A stretch of DNA of 64,000 nt from Rhizophagus prolifer (Eukaryota; Glomeromycota; Glomeromycetes; Glomerales; Glomeraceae), in NCBI GenBank assembly GCA_019425655.1, contig NQWY01024827.1:62001-126000 (forward strand). The letters are read 5' to 3'. Of this stretch, positions 1 to 9,257 are shown one piece after another. Position numbers and translations under genes: made by a program. How positions within the stretch are numbered: position 1 is the stretch's first letter; each line of letters begins with the position of its first letter. The notes under the pieces were generated by a model. The model did not search any database, was not told where the DNA came from, and worked only from the letters and a program-made list of their open reading frames with translations.

Positions 1-195
1 TCGCTCATCGTTGGTATGAAAAATATGAGCACCATATTTATGAACATTGATTGCTTCAATATTTTCACAATAAATATTACCACCCAAATGCTCCCTTTTG
101 TCTATCACTAAACATTTTTTTCCTCTTTTGGTTGCTTCATAGGCAAAGACACTTCCAAACAAGCCTGATCCTACAATTAAATAATCATACATCAT
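1..195 (-). CDS. glf: UDP-galactopyranose mutase, N-terminal part (cut by window edge)
   Basis: Only the first 65 codons lie in the window. The N-terminus reads MMYDYLIVGSGLFG, an FAD-binding Rossmann motif, followed by IDKREHLGGNIY and KYGAHIFHT, which are hallmarks of Glf. The enzyme turns UDP-galactopyranose into UDP-galactofuranose with reduced FAD in the cytoplasm, supplying galactofuranose for surface glycans. The start overlaps the stop of the upstream glycosyltransferase by four bases (ATGA), so the two are translationally coupled in one operon of sugar-transfer genes. A second ATG follows directly, so the start could be three bases later. Confidence 0.9.
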   Translation of the reverse strand, partial: MMYDYLIVGSGLFGSVFAYEATKRGKKCLVIDKREHLGGNIYCENIEAINVHKYGAHIFHTNDER

Positions 196-1211
196 AAATT
201 ATGATTGGTATTAAAAACAAAATTTATGGATTCTTCAAATAACTTTTTTTCATTGGAGATCAATATTTTGTAATCTTCAAAATCCTTAATCTTTTCATCA
301 AAATTATACATACAGTCTTCTATTTTAGAGATAATTAAAGGAATGTTCTCTTCTGTATCTCCAAAATGATATTCGTCCAATATCGGCATATCTTCTTTGT
401 ATTTTGCAGAACCCTGTTTTCCGGCAATCAGGCAACAGTTTAGCAAAACAGCTTCTCTTGGCATTTTTTCTCTTCCGGGATGAAAGCCGAAATCAATATA
501 TACTTTTGCCTTTTTCATCCAGCCGGCAATTTCCTGCAAAGTCATATTTTGTAAAGGCTGCCATTTCAGATGAGGGGCTTTTTCTATAATTTTCTGTAAG
601 AATTCTCCGTTTTTTAAGGCATTATAAATCACGATATCTTCTTTTTCTGCCTTCCAGTTGTCATCTATATGAAACATCTCGTCCATATATCCTGAAATTT
701 GGCCAAGTGGTTTTATATTATTCTTTTTAAGGAAATCCAAAGAAAAATAAGAATGTGCAATATGTGATATGCCTGGTTCCTGTAATCTTTTGATTGTGGG
801 AATTGGATAATTCTTAAAAAGCCTTTTTATGGAATAGAATTTCTTTTTTTCAAAACGTTCCCGTGTGTTTTCTAAAGTTTTTAAATAAAAAACGACACTC
901 AACCACCATATTACTCTTTGTGTTTCAGAGAATTCTTTATCCCATAATTTATAGGAATAGGTTTCCGGAAAAATAACAATATGGTTTTTGGTATTTTCTA
1001 CTTCAAAACAGAAAGGAACATTGTATTTTTCATAATTATCATGAACGGGAGTTGTATGTTTTTCAGCATCATACTGATCATAGCACATGAATGCCTTTTT
1101 ACCGATTGCGTTAAGCTGTGACCCTAACTGATGCAGTTCTTCCGGTCCTCCCGTTGACAGATTGGCAGGACAGAGTATGAAAATTTTAGTATTGTTATTA
1201 ATTGAGATCAT
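192..1211 (-). CDS. Glycosyltransferase, GT4-like (weak family match)
   Basis: 339 residues, cytoplasmic, no signal peptide. The N-terminus has a beta strand and glycine-rich loop (IFILCPANLSTGGPEEL) like the donor-side fold of GT-B glycosyltransferases, and the C-terminal half has YIDFGFHPGREKMPREAVL, the position where GT4 enzymes carry the E-x7-E type nucleotide-sugar site. It sits between another glycosyltransferase (10 bases away) and glf (4-base overlap), so a role in building a capsule or O-polysaccharide repeat is inferred. Sugar donor and acceptor cannot be told from sequence. Confidence 0.75.
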   Translation of the reverse strand: MISINNNTKIFILCPANLSTGGPEELHQLGSQLNAIGKKAFMCYDQYDAEKHTTPVHDNYEKYNVPFCFEVENTKNHIVIFPETYSYKLWDKEFSETQRVIWWLSVVFYLKTLENTRERFEKKKFYSIKRLFKNYPIPTIKRLQEPGISHIAHSYFSLDFLKKNNIKPLGQISGYMDEMFHIDDNWKAEKEDIVIYNALKNGEFLQKIIEKAPHLKWQPLQNMTLQEIAGWMKKAKVYIDFGFHPGREKMPREAVLLNCCLIAGKQGSAKYKEDMPILDEYHFGDTEENIPLIISKIEDCMYNFDEKIKDFEDYKILISNEKKLFEESINFVFNTNHNL

Positions 1212-1220
1212 GTAGTTTTT

Positions 1221-2264
1221 TTAGTTCGAAATGATATCTTTCCAGATTGTAATGATATCATTTTTTTCGTTTTCTATGCTGTAATTATGTAATACAAAAT
1301 CAGATGCTTTTTTACCCATTTCAGATAATTCTCTGTCAGAAAAATGATTGATTATATATTCTGTTTTTTTTACAAAATCGATAATGTTTCCTTCTTCAAC
1401 GCTGAAAGAAAAATCATCTAAGAAATATTCTTTTCCCGCTCCGCCCTCATAACCAACGACAACACAGCCGCAGGCCATTGCTTCTACTGGTGGTAAACCA
1501 AAACCTTCTCTGTGGTTGAAGCTCAGGAAAACAGTACTTTCTTTTAAAATTCTGGCAACTTCACTTTCGCTCATATTGTCAATTTCTACAAAAGACCAGC
1601 CTTTAATATTATTTCTTATTTTAAGAATGTTGATTACCTGTTCCACGTCATCCCTCAACTTGCGTGGCATAAAAGCAATCTGTGGCTTCTTGTTTTTTGA
1701 AAAATTAAAAATTTCAGCGTTAATTCCCAGCCGCATTCTGTATGTTCTAATGTCGGGAAATGTATAATTTATATAATTCTCTGCATCTTCAGAAGCAACA
1801 ATTGTTGCCACTGTTTTTTTACTTTCATAAGGATTGATAACCTTATCTGTATTAATAGGATTTCCACGAAATGTATAATAACAGTTCTGGTTAAAAATGA
1901 TTTTGTCTACCTCCGGCTCGATGCTGTTGATAGCAAAAGTGTAAATTTCCGGAACGATGATTACAGCATCTTTCTCTATTTGGGGTGAAGTTTTCTTATA
2001 GGCAAGAAGTTTAATTTTTGAAAAAGCATTAGGTTTTTTGCCTCGTAAGGTATTATTGAGAATTTTGAAAAAATAATTGCTGAATTCTACTTTTGTTGTA
2101 TTGGTGAACCATTTTACCTTGTAGCTTTTTTTATTATGAAGTATTACAGCATTATATCCGTTCTGATTCAGTACATCTGCAAAACGGTAAAGTTGTTTTA
2201 CTCCACCACTGGGTTTTTTGTTATCTGGGCAGACAATATAAATTTTTTTATAATTTTTACTCAT
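1221..2264 (-). CDS. Glycosyltransferase family 4 protein
   Basis: 347 residues. N-terminal IYIVCPDNKKPSGGVKQLY is the GT-B acceptor-domain start with its glycine-rich loop. The C-terminal domain has SFNHREGFGLPPVEAMACG, a clear Glycos_transf_1 motif with the paired glutamates that bind the sugar nucleotide, followed by VVVGYEGGAGKEY. It overlaps the next upstream gene by eight bases and is part of the run of minus-strand surface-glycan genes. Retaining transfer onto a lipid-linked glycan at the inner face of the cytoplasmic membrane is the family role; the exact linkage is unknown. Confidence 0.9.
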   Translation of the reverse strand: MSKNYKKIYIVCPDNKKPSGGVKQLYRFADVLNQNGYNAVILHNKKSYKVKWFTNTTKVEFSNYFFKILNNTLRGKKPNAFSKIKLLAYKKTSPQIEKDAVIIVPEIYTFAINSIEPEVDKIIFNQNCYYTFRGNPINTDKVINPYESKKTVATIVASEDAENYINYTFPDIRTYRMRLGINAEIFNFSKNKKPQIAFMPRKLRDDVEQVINILKIRNNIKGWSFVEIDNMSESEVARILKESTVFLSFNHREGFGLPPVEAMACGCVVVGYEGGAGKEYFLDDFSFSVEEGNIIDFVKKTEYIINHFSDRELSEMGKKASDFVLHNYSIENEKNDIITIWKDIISN

Positions 2265-3231
2265 AAGACTCTTCTATAATATGATCAACCCAACTTTCGA
2301 TACTATATTTTTTATAAATATCTTCTGGCAAATCTTCATATGGAGTTTCAAAAAATCCTTTTGGAATATTAATAGTATCCATGTCAATAACCAGAATATT
2401 ATTAGGATTGTAAAAATCATAATTGACAATATCAGGATTATTGGTGATCAGTTTTTTTCTTAATCCCATTGCTTCAAATGGTCTGAAAGATAATCCTTTC
2501 TGATGCCTATGTGCAAGATCTAATATTACTTTTGTATCCTGATTATATACATAAGCTTCATTGAACGGAACAATTTTGTTTGTCAATATAATATTTTCTT
2601 TTAAATCATCAGGGATCTCCTGTGTGTGATAAGAATATATCTGAGATTTTACCTTTAAATGTGAGAAGTTCTCTTTCAGATAACTCAATATTTTTACAAG
2701 GTCGGGAAATCTTTTATCGTAAGTCCCAATAAAGAAAATGTCCCATTTCTCGTGATCTTTTTTTTCTGTAACAAAATAGAAATTATTATTCTTTACCATA
2801 TGATATCTCTTGCAGTCTGTTTCGTCAAAGCTGAATGCCTTATCAAAGAAATGCAGCGTATGTTCCTGTGGGATTTTGGCGAAACTGTCCCAATAGATTG
2901 CTGCAGATCTTTTTGCATTCCCGGTTACTATTTTCAGCTGTTCATCGGTAAGAATATCAGGTCTGTTTATTATTGCAAGATCAATGTCACTGCTAGACTG
3001 AAGAAGCGAAAGTAAGTTTTTCTGATTATTAATTGTTTTTAAATTTTTTTTCAGAAAAGTCTTCATAAAAAAATTAGTGATTTTTTCGACGGCATTCTTA
3101 TACTTATAAATTGGATTGGAAATGACCATGGTGACTTCATGTCCACTGTATTTTTTCAGAGCATCGAAAATAACATCATGAAATCCATAATAATCCGGAG
3201 CGACAAATAAAATTTTCTTCTTTATATCCAT
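2257..3231 (-). CDS. Glycosyltransferase, GT-B/CgeB-like (tandem paralog 2)
   Basis: 324 residues, exactly as long as the gene at 3235-4209, and alike to it along the C-terminal half: GLSFRPFEAMGLRKKLITN, YDFYNPNNILVI and PYEDLPEDIYKKYS here match GLSFRVFEAMALEKKIITD, YDFYNPKNILIL and PYEKVPDDIYKYYT there. The FEAM segment is the usual GT-B donor site. N-terminus ILFVAPDYYGFHDVIFDAL fits a GT-B N-domain. The two genes are three bases apart and look like a tandem duplication that has since diverged. A surface-glycan role is inferred from neighbours. Confidence 0.78.
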   Translation of the reverse strand: MDIKKKILFVAPDYYGFHDVIFDALKKYSGHEVTMVISNPIYKYKNAVEKITNFFMKTFLKKNLKTINNQKNLLSLLQSSSDIDLAIINRPDILTDEQLKIVTGNAKRSAAIYWDSFAKIPQEHTLHFFDKAFSFDETDCKRYHMVKNNNFYFVTEKKDHEKWDIFFIGTYDKRFPDLVKILSYLKENFSHLKVKSQIYSYHTQEIPDDLKENIILTNKIVPFNEAYVYNQDTKVILDLAHRHQKGLSFRPFEAMGLRKKLITNNPDIVNYDFYNPNNILVIDMDTINIPKGFFETPYEDLPEDIYKKYSIESWVDHIIEESYE

Positions 3232-3234
3232 TCC

Positions 3235-4209
3235 TTATAATTTAAAAACCCGTTCCACCCAAGAATCAAGTGTATAATATTTATAAATATCATCCGGAAC
3301 TTTTTCATAAGGTGATTCAAAAAAAGAAATATTGAGATTACTGCAATTATCATTTAAAATCAGAATATTCTTAGGATTGTAAAAATCATATTTTTTTATA
3401 TTCTCATTATCAGTAATAATTTTTTTCTCCAATGCCATTGCTTCAAAAACCCTGAAGCTTAATCCACATTGATTTTCACGTGTCAGATCTAATAATGCTT
3501 TGGAATTTTTATAATATTGGGCAACATCTTTGTGATTAATTTTTTTAATACTGAAAATGAGAGATACATTTTTCGAACCTCTGAATATATTTTTTACCTG
3601 ATGTTTCCAACCCTTTTTTCCAATAACCAGTATCTGAAATTTTAAATTCAGCTCAATTAATTTTTGGACCAATATCTTTATAATAGAAACTCTTTTAGCA
3701 TCATAAGAAGTGATATAAAAAAGATCCATTTCTGGGCTCTGATGTTCATTGGAAAGGTAAGGGATATAAATATAATTGGTTAGTTTTTCGAACCCAAATT
3801 TTTGTACATCTGAAATATCAAATGAAAAAATTTTATCAAAAAGCTTTAATTTATCTTTTTCTACTGGAAACCGATCCAAGCTATCATAAAGGTAAGTGAT
3901 AAGTTTATTTGTGTGCTTTTTGATCTCTTTCAGGGTAGAAATATCAAATATATCAGGATTTAAAACCAGAATCTGATCCTGATTACCCAATTGATTAAGG
4001 GTGTCAAGAACATATTGCTTACGTTTCTCTGTCTTTAAATTTTTATTGAATATAATTTTGCTCAAAGCATTGACAACTCTTTCCTGGAAGTTTGTGTGAG
4101 TGACATTTCCAATCTTAATATGATGTGCATCAATACCTTTACTACATAATGTATCTACAATATGCTGATCATATCCCCAAAAATCAAAACTGATTACACA
4201 AATCTTCAT
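3235..4209 (-). CDS. Glycosyltransferase, GT-B/CgeB-like (tandem paralog 1)
   Basis: 324 residues and paralog of the gene at 2257-3231 (same length, shared GLSFR-FEAM-YDFYNP-P-DIY-SWV order in the C-terminal half). N-terminus MKICVISFDFWGYDQHIVD is like a GT-B start. Cytoplasmic, no membrane helix. It follows the GT2 gene by four bases. Probably adds a sugar to a lipopolysaccharide or capsule intermediate; donor unknown. Members of this family in flavobacteria often occur in pairs within polysaccharide clusters, which is known context rather than something shown here. Confidence 0.78.
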   Translation of the reverse strand: MKICVISFDFWGYDQHIVDTLCSKGIDAHHIKIGNVTHTNFQERVVNALSKIIFNKNLKTEKRKQYVLDTLNQLGNQDQILVLNPDIFDISTLKEIKKHTNKLITYLYDSLDRFPVEKDKLKLFDKIFSFDISDVQKFGFEKLTNYIYIPYLSNEHQSPEMDLFYITSYDAKRVSIIKILVQKLIELNLKFQILVIGKKGWKHQVKNIFRGSKNVSLIFSIKKINHKDVAQYYKNSKALLDLTRENQCGLSFRVFEAMALEKKIITDNENIKKYDFYNPKNILILNDNCSNLNISFFESPYEKVPDDIYKYYTLDSWVERVFKL

Positions 4210-4213
4210 TCAG

Positions 4214-4975
4214 TTAATTTTGCTCTTTTTTTAATGATTTATACGTTTCAAAAACGCTTAGAGACTGTAATAATGATAATTGATAGCCTTCTTTTCCATC
4301 CAAAATACCAAGTCGCATTATATAAGCTTTAAAAAATTTGAAACCTGTTTTAATATATTGAATTAAAAAGCTGTATCTTTTTCCTTTAGCAGCCAACTCC
4401 TTTCCTTTCAAAGCTCCATAATGAATCATTTTTTTTTTATATGAATCATAATCTGTAACAGAATAGTGGAGAAGCTTATTTTTTAGTTCTCCTATTGTTC
4501 CTTGTACCTGAAGTGTTTCATGAACTTTTTTTTCCGAAATATATCTGGCTTTCGATTTCCTGAAAAGCCTGAAGTTTTTATCGGTTTGTGTGCCGGAATA
4601 ATGGATGGGTTTCCCGGCAAAAAAGAATTTTCTATAAAAGAAGTAAGCATCTTTTTTATCAGGCTTACTCAGCTCTTCTATAATTTCTTTTTTAAGCTGG
4701 GGAGTTATTCTCTCATCACCATCCAAAAACAATACCCAGTCATTCTTAGCATGAGTCAATGCAAAATTTCTTTGTTTTGTAAAATCTTCAAACTGATTCT
4801 GAAAAATATTAACTTGAGGAAAAGATTTTGCAATCTCTATTGTTTTATCGGTACTGAAAGAATCTACAACAACTATTTCATCACAAAAATCGAAACATTC
4901 CAATACTTCCCGAATATTTCTCTCTTCGTTATATGTTATAATTAAACCACTAACTTTCTCCCTATTTTCCGGCAT
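4214..4975 (-). CDS. GT2 glycosyltransferase, WaaE/KdtX type
   Basis: 253 residues with a GT-A fold: SGLIITYNEERNIREVLECF, then IVVVDSFSTDKTIEIA, then LFLDGDERITPQLKKEI, which carries the metal-binding DxD-type motif (DGDE). The C-terminal part (HYSVTDYDSYKKKMIHYG) matches lipopolysaccharide core beta-1,4-glucosyltransferases of the WaaE/KdtX family. It lies two bases behind the rocD stop and four bases before the next glycosyltransferase, so it begins the glycan part of this operon. Transfer of a hexose onto core heptose or lipid A-core is the family role; the true acceptor in this organism is not known. Confidence 0.85.
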   Translation of the reverse strand: MPENREKVSGLIITYNEERNIREVLECFDFCDEIVVVDSFSTDKTIEIAKSFPQVNIFQNQFEDFTKQRNFALTHAKNDWVLFLDGDERITPQLKKEIIEELSKPDKKDAYFFYRKFFFAGKPIHYSGTQTDKNFRLFRKSKARYISEKKVHETLQVQGTIGELKNKLLHYSVTDYDSYKKKMIHYGALKGKELAAKGKRYSFLIQYIKTGFKFFKAYIMRLGILDGKEGYQLSLLQSLSVFETYKSLKKEQN

Positions 4976-4977
4976 AG

Positions 4978-6228
4978 TTATTTTTTAAACTCAAAGATAG
5001 TCTTCTCGATTATTTTAATACAATCCAGCAATTGTTCTTCAGTAATGACCAAAGGCGGTGCCAATCTGATGATGTTGCCGTGCGTAGGTTTTGCAAGAAG
5101 TCCATTTTCTTTTAACTTTAAACAAAGATTCCAGGCTGTTTTGCTGTCAGGCGTATCATTGATTAGAATAGCATTTAATAATCCTTTTCCACGAACTTTT
5201 GTGATCAGATCTGTTTTCTGAATTAATTTTTCAATCTCAGAACGGAAAAGTTGACCCAATTCCTCAGCTCTTTCGGATAAATGTTCTTCTTCAACTACAT
5301 CAAGAGCTGCAACAGCAACGGCACAGGCAATCGGATTCCCTCCGAAAGTAGAACCATGTTGCCCGGGCTTGATAACATTCATAATATCATCATTTGCAAG
5401 GACTGCGGAAACAGGATACATTCCTCCGGAAAGTGCTTTTCCAAGAATCAAAATGTCTGGCTGAACATTTTCATGATGACAGGCGATTAATTTTCCTGTT
5501 CTTGCAATCCCGGTCTGAACTTCGTCCGCAATGAAAAGAACATTATATTTTTTACATAATTCCGATGCGCCTTTTAAGAATCCATCATCAGGAACATAAA
5601 CCCCGGCTTCACCTTGTATTGGTTCTGCTAAAAATGCCGCAATATTTTCAGAATCATTTTTTAAAGCTTCTTCTAAAGAATTGAGGTCGTTATAAGGGAT
5701 TTTTATAAATCCGGGTGTGAAAGGACCATAATTTTGGTTAGCATCAGTATCATTAGAGAAAGAAACAATTGTCGTTGTTCTTCCATGGAAATTATTTTCA
5801 CAAACAATAATTTTAGCAGCATTTTCAGAAATGCCTTTTATTTCGTAGCTCCATTTTCTGGCTAGTTTAACCGCTGTTTCTACAGCTTCGGCTCCGGAAT
5901 TCATAGGAAGCACTTTGTCAAATCCAAATAGAGTAGTGATCTTTTTCTCGTATTCTCCTAATTTAGAATTATAGAAAGCTCTTGATGTCAAAGCTAATTT
6001 TTTGGCTTGTTCTACCAAAGCATCCACAATTTTTGGATGAGAATGTCCTTGATTAACAGCGGAATAAGCAGACAAAAAATCATAATACTTTTTACCTTCG
6101 ACATCCCAAACATAGACGCCCTCACCTTTGTCCAGTACCACAGGAAGCGGATGGTAATTGTGAGCGCCAAATTGATTTTCGAGATCGATAAAATATTGAG
6201 AATTCTTTGTGATTTCTGCTGTTGACAT
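4978..6228 (-). CDS. rocD: Ornithine--oxo-acid transaminase
   Basis: 416 residues, full length for the family. Class III aminotransferase: substrate-loop region [22 protein letters not shown]-phosphate site [34 protein letters not shown] with the PLP-ring aspartate, and the Schiff-base lysine in [17 protein letters not shown]. It moves the delta-amino group of ornithine to 2-oxoglutarate, giving glutamate semialdehyde, in arginine breakdown and proline supply. A TAGATTTG box lies 16 bases upstream on the minus strand. Its stop is two bases before a chain of surface-glycan genes, an unusual operon partner. Confidence 0.95.
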   Translation of the reverse strand: MSTAEITKNSQYFIDLENQFGAHNYHPLPVVLDKGEGVYVWDVEGKKYYDFLSAYSAVNQGHSHPKIVDALVEQAKKLALTSRAFYNSKLGEYEKKITTLFGFDKVLPMNSGAEAVETAVKLARKWSYEIKGISENAAKIIVCENNFHGRTTTIVSFSNDTDANQNYGPFTPGFIKIPYNDLNSLEEALKNDSENIAAFLAEPIQGEAGVYVPDDGFLKGASELCKKYNVLFIADEVQTGIARTGKLIACHHENVQPDILILGKALSGGMYPVSAVLANDDIMNVIKPGQHGSTFGGNPIACAVAVAALDVVEEEHLSERAEELGQLFRSEIEKLIQKTDLITKVRGKGLLNAILINDTPDSKTAWNLCLKLKENGLLAKPTHGNIIRLAPPLVITEEQLLDCIKIIEKTIFEFKK

Positions 6229-6243
6229 AAATTTTATTTTTTA

Positions 6244-6251
6244 CAAATCTA
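6244..6251 (-). promoter_or_regulatory. Putative -7 box of rocD
   Basis: Minus-strand TAGATTTG, matching the Bacteroidetes sigma-A -7 motif TAnnTTTG, 16 bases before the rocD start. A TTTG lies 14 bases further up, a bit close for the usual -33 spacing. Confidence 0.5.
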
Positions 6252-6390
6252 AGAATATTATTCTTCAAAAGATCATATCTAATTGTGTATTTTATTCTTG
6301 ATTTCAATAGTTGATTTTTAATATGAACCAATTGCACTTTTATCAATTTTTGCAGATATGAATTAATGAAAACTTATAATTACATAAATA

Positions 6391-6424
6391 AAAAAACTAC
6401 TCCATTTCTAGAGTAGTTTTTATT
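6391..6424 (-). terminator. Intrinsic terminator after accC
   Basis: A 10-bp perfect stem (aaaactactc / gagtagtttt) around an 8-base loop, with a T-run on the minus strand, 19 bases past the accC stop. Confidence 0.8.
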
Positions 6425-6442
6425 TTATTAAAATGAAAACGA

Positions 6443-7798
6443 TTAATGATTATCAAAACTTCTGTCCATTACAAAGTCTTCCATAAACTTCGTAGTATAA
6501 TTTCCTGCTAAGAAATCTTCATTTTCCAATAATTGTCTGTGGAACGGGATGGTAGTTTTTACACCTTCGATATAAAACTCTTCCAAAGCACGTTTCATTT
6601 TTGCAATTGCTTCTTCTCTGGTTTGAGCTGTTACAATAAGCTTGGCAATCATAGAATCGTAGTTTGGTGGAATCGCATATCCCGAATAAACGTGTGTGTC
6701 AACTCTTACACCGTGCCCGCCAGGAATATTCAGTCCGGTGATTCTTCCCGGAGATGGACGAAAATCGGCATAAGGATCTTCTGCATTGATTCTGCATTCT
6801 ATAGCATGCATCTTCGGATAGTAATTTTTTCCGCTGATTGGTGTTCCTGATGCTAGCAAAATCTGCTCACGGATCAAATCGTAGTCAACAACTTGTTCGG
6901 TAATCGGGTGCTCAACCTGGATTCTGGTATTCATTTCCATGAAATAGAAATTTCTGTGTTTGTCTACCAGGAATTCGATGGTTCCAACACCTTCATAACC
7001 AATAAACTCAGCGGCTTTTACAGCGGCAGCTCCCATCTTTTCACGGAGCTCATCTGTCATAAAAGGAGAAGGTGTTTCTTCGATTAGTTTCTGGTTTCTT
7101 CTCTGTACAGAACAATCTCTTTCAGAAAGATGGCAAGCTTTTCCATATTGGTCTCCGGCAATCTGAATCTCAATGTGTCTAGGCTCTTCAATCAATTTTT
7201 CCATATACATTCCGCCGTTTCCAAAAGCAGCAACTGCTTCCTGAATGGCAGAATCCCAATGATCTTTTAGGTCTTCCTCTTTCCAAACGGCTCTCATACC
7301 TTTTCCACCACCACCAGCAGTCGCTTTGATCATGACAGGATAACCGATTTCTTTAGCTGTTTTCTTAGCATCTTCGTAAGAATCGATTAATCCGTCAGAA
7401 CCTGGAACACATGGGATTCCGGCAGCTTTCATTGTTGCTTTAGCCGTAGCTTTGTCGCCCATTTTCTCTATCTGTTCAGGAGTTGCTCCAATGAATTTGA
7501 TGCCGTTTTTAGCACAGATTCTGGAGAAATTCGCATTCTCCGACAAGAATCCGTAACCCGGATGGATGGCGTCTGCATTGGTGATCTCTGCAGCAGCAAT
7601 GATATTAGGGATTTTGAGATAAGAGTCCTTACTCATTGGTGGACCAATACAAACAGCTTCGTCTGCAAAACGCACGTGAAGACTGTCTTTATCAGCTGTC
7701 GAATAAACAGCAACCGTTTTGATCCCCATTTCTTTTGCCGTACGCAAGATTCGCATTGCGATCTCACCACGGTTTGCGATTAATATTTTTTTGAACAT
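6443..7798 (-). CDS. accC: Acetyl-CoA carboxylase, biotin carboxylase subunit
   Basis: 451 residues, normal for AccC. N-domain start [21 protein letters not shown]-grasp glycine loop [11 protein letters not shown] near residue 165; catalytic region [13 protein letters not shown] and [13 protein letters not shown]. It uses ATP and bicarbonate to carboxylate biotin on AccB, the first half of malonyl-CoA synthesis. It follows accB by nine bases on the same strand, so the pair is co-transcribed, and a strong hairpin lies just after its stop. Transcarboxylase subunits (accA, accD) are not in the window. Confidence 0.97.
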   Translation of the reverse strand: MFKKILIANRGEIAMRILRTAKEMGIKTVAVYSTADKDSLHVRFADEAVCIGPPMSKDSYLKIPNIIAAAEITNADAIHPGYGFLSENANFSRICAKNGIKFIGATPEQIEKMGDKATAKATMKAAGIPCVPGSDGLIDSYEDAKKTAKEIGYPVMIKATAGGGGKGMRAVWKEEDLKDHWDSAIQEAVAAFGNGGMYMEKLIEEPRHIEIQIAGDQYGKACHLSERDCSVQRRNQKLIEETPSPFMTDELREKMGAAAVKAAEFIGYEGVGTIEFLVDKHRNFYFMEMNTRIQVEHPITEQVVDYDLIREQILLASGTPISGKNYYPKMHAIECRINAEDPYADFRPSPGRITGLNIPGGHGVRVDTHVYSGYAIPPNYDSMIAKLIVTAQTREEAIAKMKRALEEFYIEGVKTTIPFHRQLLENEDFLAGNYTTKFMEDFVMDRSFDNH

Positions 7799-7807
7799 CT
7801 GTTCGCC

Positions 7808-8281
7808 TTAAGATGGATCAACTAAGAATAATGGCTGATCATACTCTACAGGTGAAGCGTCATCAACCAATATTTTCACGATTTTTCCGCTAACTTCTGA
7901 TTCAATTTGGTTGAAAAGCTTCATTGCTTCGATCACGCAAACTACTTTTCCTTCTGTTACAGCATCACCAACATTTACAAAAACGTCTTTATCCGGAGAT
8001 GGCTTTCTGTAGAAAGTACCAATCATTGGAGACTTGATTGTAATATATTTGCTGTCATCAGCAGAGCTTGTTGCTTCAGAAGCTGCAGGAGCAGATCCTG
8101 GATTTGCAACTGGTGCGGAAACAGGAGCCTGGTAAGCAACTTGAGGAGTTACATAACTTACAGGTTCTCCTCCAAGTGGAGTTTTGATATAGATTTCGAA
8201 GTCCTTGTTTTTATACTTTACTTCGGAAACACCTGCCTTTGCAACAAATCTTACAAGATTCTGAATGTCTTTTATATCCAT
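7808..8281 (-). CDS. accB: Acetyl-CoA carboxylase, biotin carboxyl carrier protein
   Basis: 157 residues from [20 protein letters not shown], the usual AccB start; the open frame runs 15 codons further up but that stretch is not like the family. An alanine/proline-rich linker (about residues 55-80) leads to the biotinyl domain with [15 protein letters not shown] and the biotinylation site [15 protein letters not shown], where the lysine after EAM is modified. It carries carboxybiotin between AccC and the carboxyltransferase. A TATATTTG box lies 26 bases upstream, inside the region shared with the rpmF terminator. Confidence 0.95.
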   Translation of the reverse strand: MDIKDIQNLVRFVAKAGVSEVKYKNKDFEIYIKTPLGGEPVSYVTPQVAYQAPVSAPVANPGSAPAASEATSSADDSKYITIKSPMIGTFYRKPSPDKDVFVNVGDAVTEGKVVCVIEAMKLFNQIESEVSGKIVKILVDDASPVEYDQPLFLVDPS

Positions 8282-8306
8282 AAAATTTTTAAATTGTTTT
8301 GAACGC

Positions 8307-8314
8307 CAAATATA
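8307..8314 (-). promoter_or_regulatory. Putative -7 box of accB-accC
   Basis: Minus-strand TATATTTG 26 bases before the accB start, directly downstream of the rpmF terminator hairpin, suggesting accBC has its own promoter. Confidence 0.5.
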
Positions 8315-8356
8315 ATAAAAAACCACCCAAATTGATAAAATCCGAGTGGTTTTTTA
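8315..8356 (-). terminator. Intrinsic terminator after rpmF
   Basis: Inverted repeat aaaaaccac / gtggttttt around a loop of about 20 bases, with T-runs on both strands, 31 bases after the rpmF stop. Confidence 0.65.
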
Positions 8357-8387
8357 TGTTGTGTATAAGATTATCGGAAGATAAATC

Positions 8388-8591
8388 TTAGTTTTCTTCT
8401 GTTGTTTCTACAGTTTTCTCTAATACAACTTTTCCTTTGTAGTAAAGTTTTCCTTCATGCCAGTGAGCTCTGTGATAAAGATGCAATTCACCAGTAGTAG
8501 CGTCTTTTGCTAATTGAGGCGCTACAGCTTTGTAGTGAGTTCTTCTTTTATCTCTTCTTGTAGACGACTGTCTTCTCTTAGGATGTGCCAT
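8388..8591 (-). CDS. rpmF: 50S ribosomal protein L32
   Basis: 67 residues starting [20 protein letters not shown], the conserved basic start of bL32, with a [18 protein letters not shown]-terminal part as in Bacteroidetes L32, which lacks the zinc cysteines. Structural protein of the large ribosomal subunit near the peptidyl transferase region. It lies 40 bases behind the YceD-like gene, the same yceD-rpmF pairing seen across many bacteria, and shares that gene's promoter. Confidence 0.97.
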   Translation of the reverse strand: MAHPKRRQSSTRRDKRRTHYKAVAPQLAKDATTGELHLYHRAHWHEGKLYYKGKVVLEKTVETTEEN

Positions 8592-8631
8592 TGTTGATTA
8601 TTTTAAAAATTCAAACGAATTATAGTTATAC

Positions 8632-9162
8632 TTAATTATTGTCTCTTAACTTTTTCAAAGCTTCCCATCTTGGATCGGTGCTTTGTTCTTCCTCTTCTTC
8701 AATTTCTTTTGGACTGTATTGGTCAAGGAGTTTTTGATATTCATCATTGTCTCTTACGGATGGCGCCAGTTTTTTCATCGGGATCGATAAAACAACGGCT
8801 TCATATACAAGATTGGCTATGTTGAACTCACTATCTTTTTGAGGAATCGTGATAATATCTTCATTACTATCATCATATTCTTCACCAAATTTTACAAGAA
8901 CCTTCAGATCATTCTCAATGTTTTCAGAAAATTCATCGTTGCTGATGTCGCAGATCAATTGAACTGTTCCTGAAACGTTGATATAGAATTCCAAAAATGT
9001 GGTGTGTTTGTCCAAGTGAACATTGACGTCGATTTTTGGGTTAAAAAACTCTTGTTCAGTCTCAAATAAATCAAAGAACTCCTGATTGATTTCGAATTTG
9101 AAATCGTGCTTTCCGGTTTTAAGACCAGAAAAAGCAATATCGTAGTTTCTAAATCTGTCCAT
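8632..9162 (-). CDS. YceD/DUF177 family protein
   Basis: 176 residues from MDRFRNYDIAFSGLKTGKHD; the frame extends 24 codons upstream but the start chosen is the one with a promoter box just above it and the family-like sequence. The central part VQLICDISNDEFSE and the acidic tail (EEEEEQSTDPRWEALKKL) fit DUF177, the YceD family linked with 23S rRNA accumulation and ribosome assembly. Its place directly before rpmF is the classic context. It appears to lack the second cysteine of the CxxC pair seen in some homologues. Confidence 0.85.
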   Translation of the reverse strand: MDRFRNYDIAFSGLKTGKHDFKFEINQEFFDLFETEQEFFNPKIDVNVHLDKHTTFLEFYINVSGTVQLICDISNDEFSENIENDLKVLVKFGEEYDDSNEDIITIPQKDSEFNIANLVYEAVVLSIPMKKLAPSVRDNDEYQKLLDQYSPKEIEEEEEQSTDPRWEALKKLRDNN

Positions 9163-9175
9163 AAAAAATGGTGTG

Positions 9176-9206
9176 CAAAAATAATTTAATTTTTTTAAAT
9201 AACAAA
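9176..9206 (-). promoter_or_regulatory. Promoter of the DUF177-rpmF operon
   Basis: Minus-strand TTTG, 19 bases, TATTTTTG: both Bacteroidetes sigma-A boxes at ideal spacing, ending 14 bases before the chosen start of the DUF177 gene. Confidence 0.7.
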
Positions 9207-9257
9207 ATGTTTTTTGGAAATACTTGAAATGCAAAAAATTACTTCCAATATTTTTGT

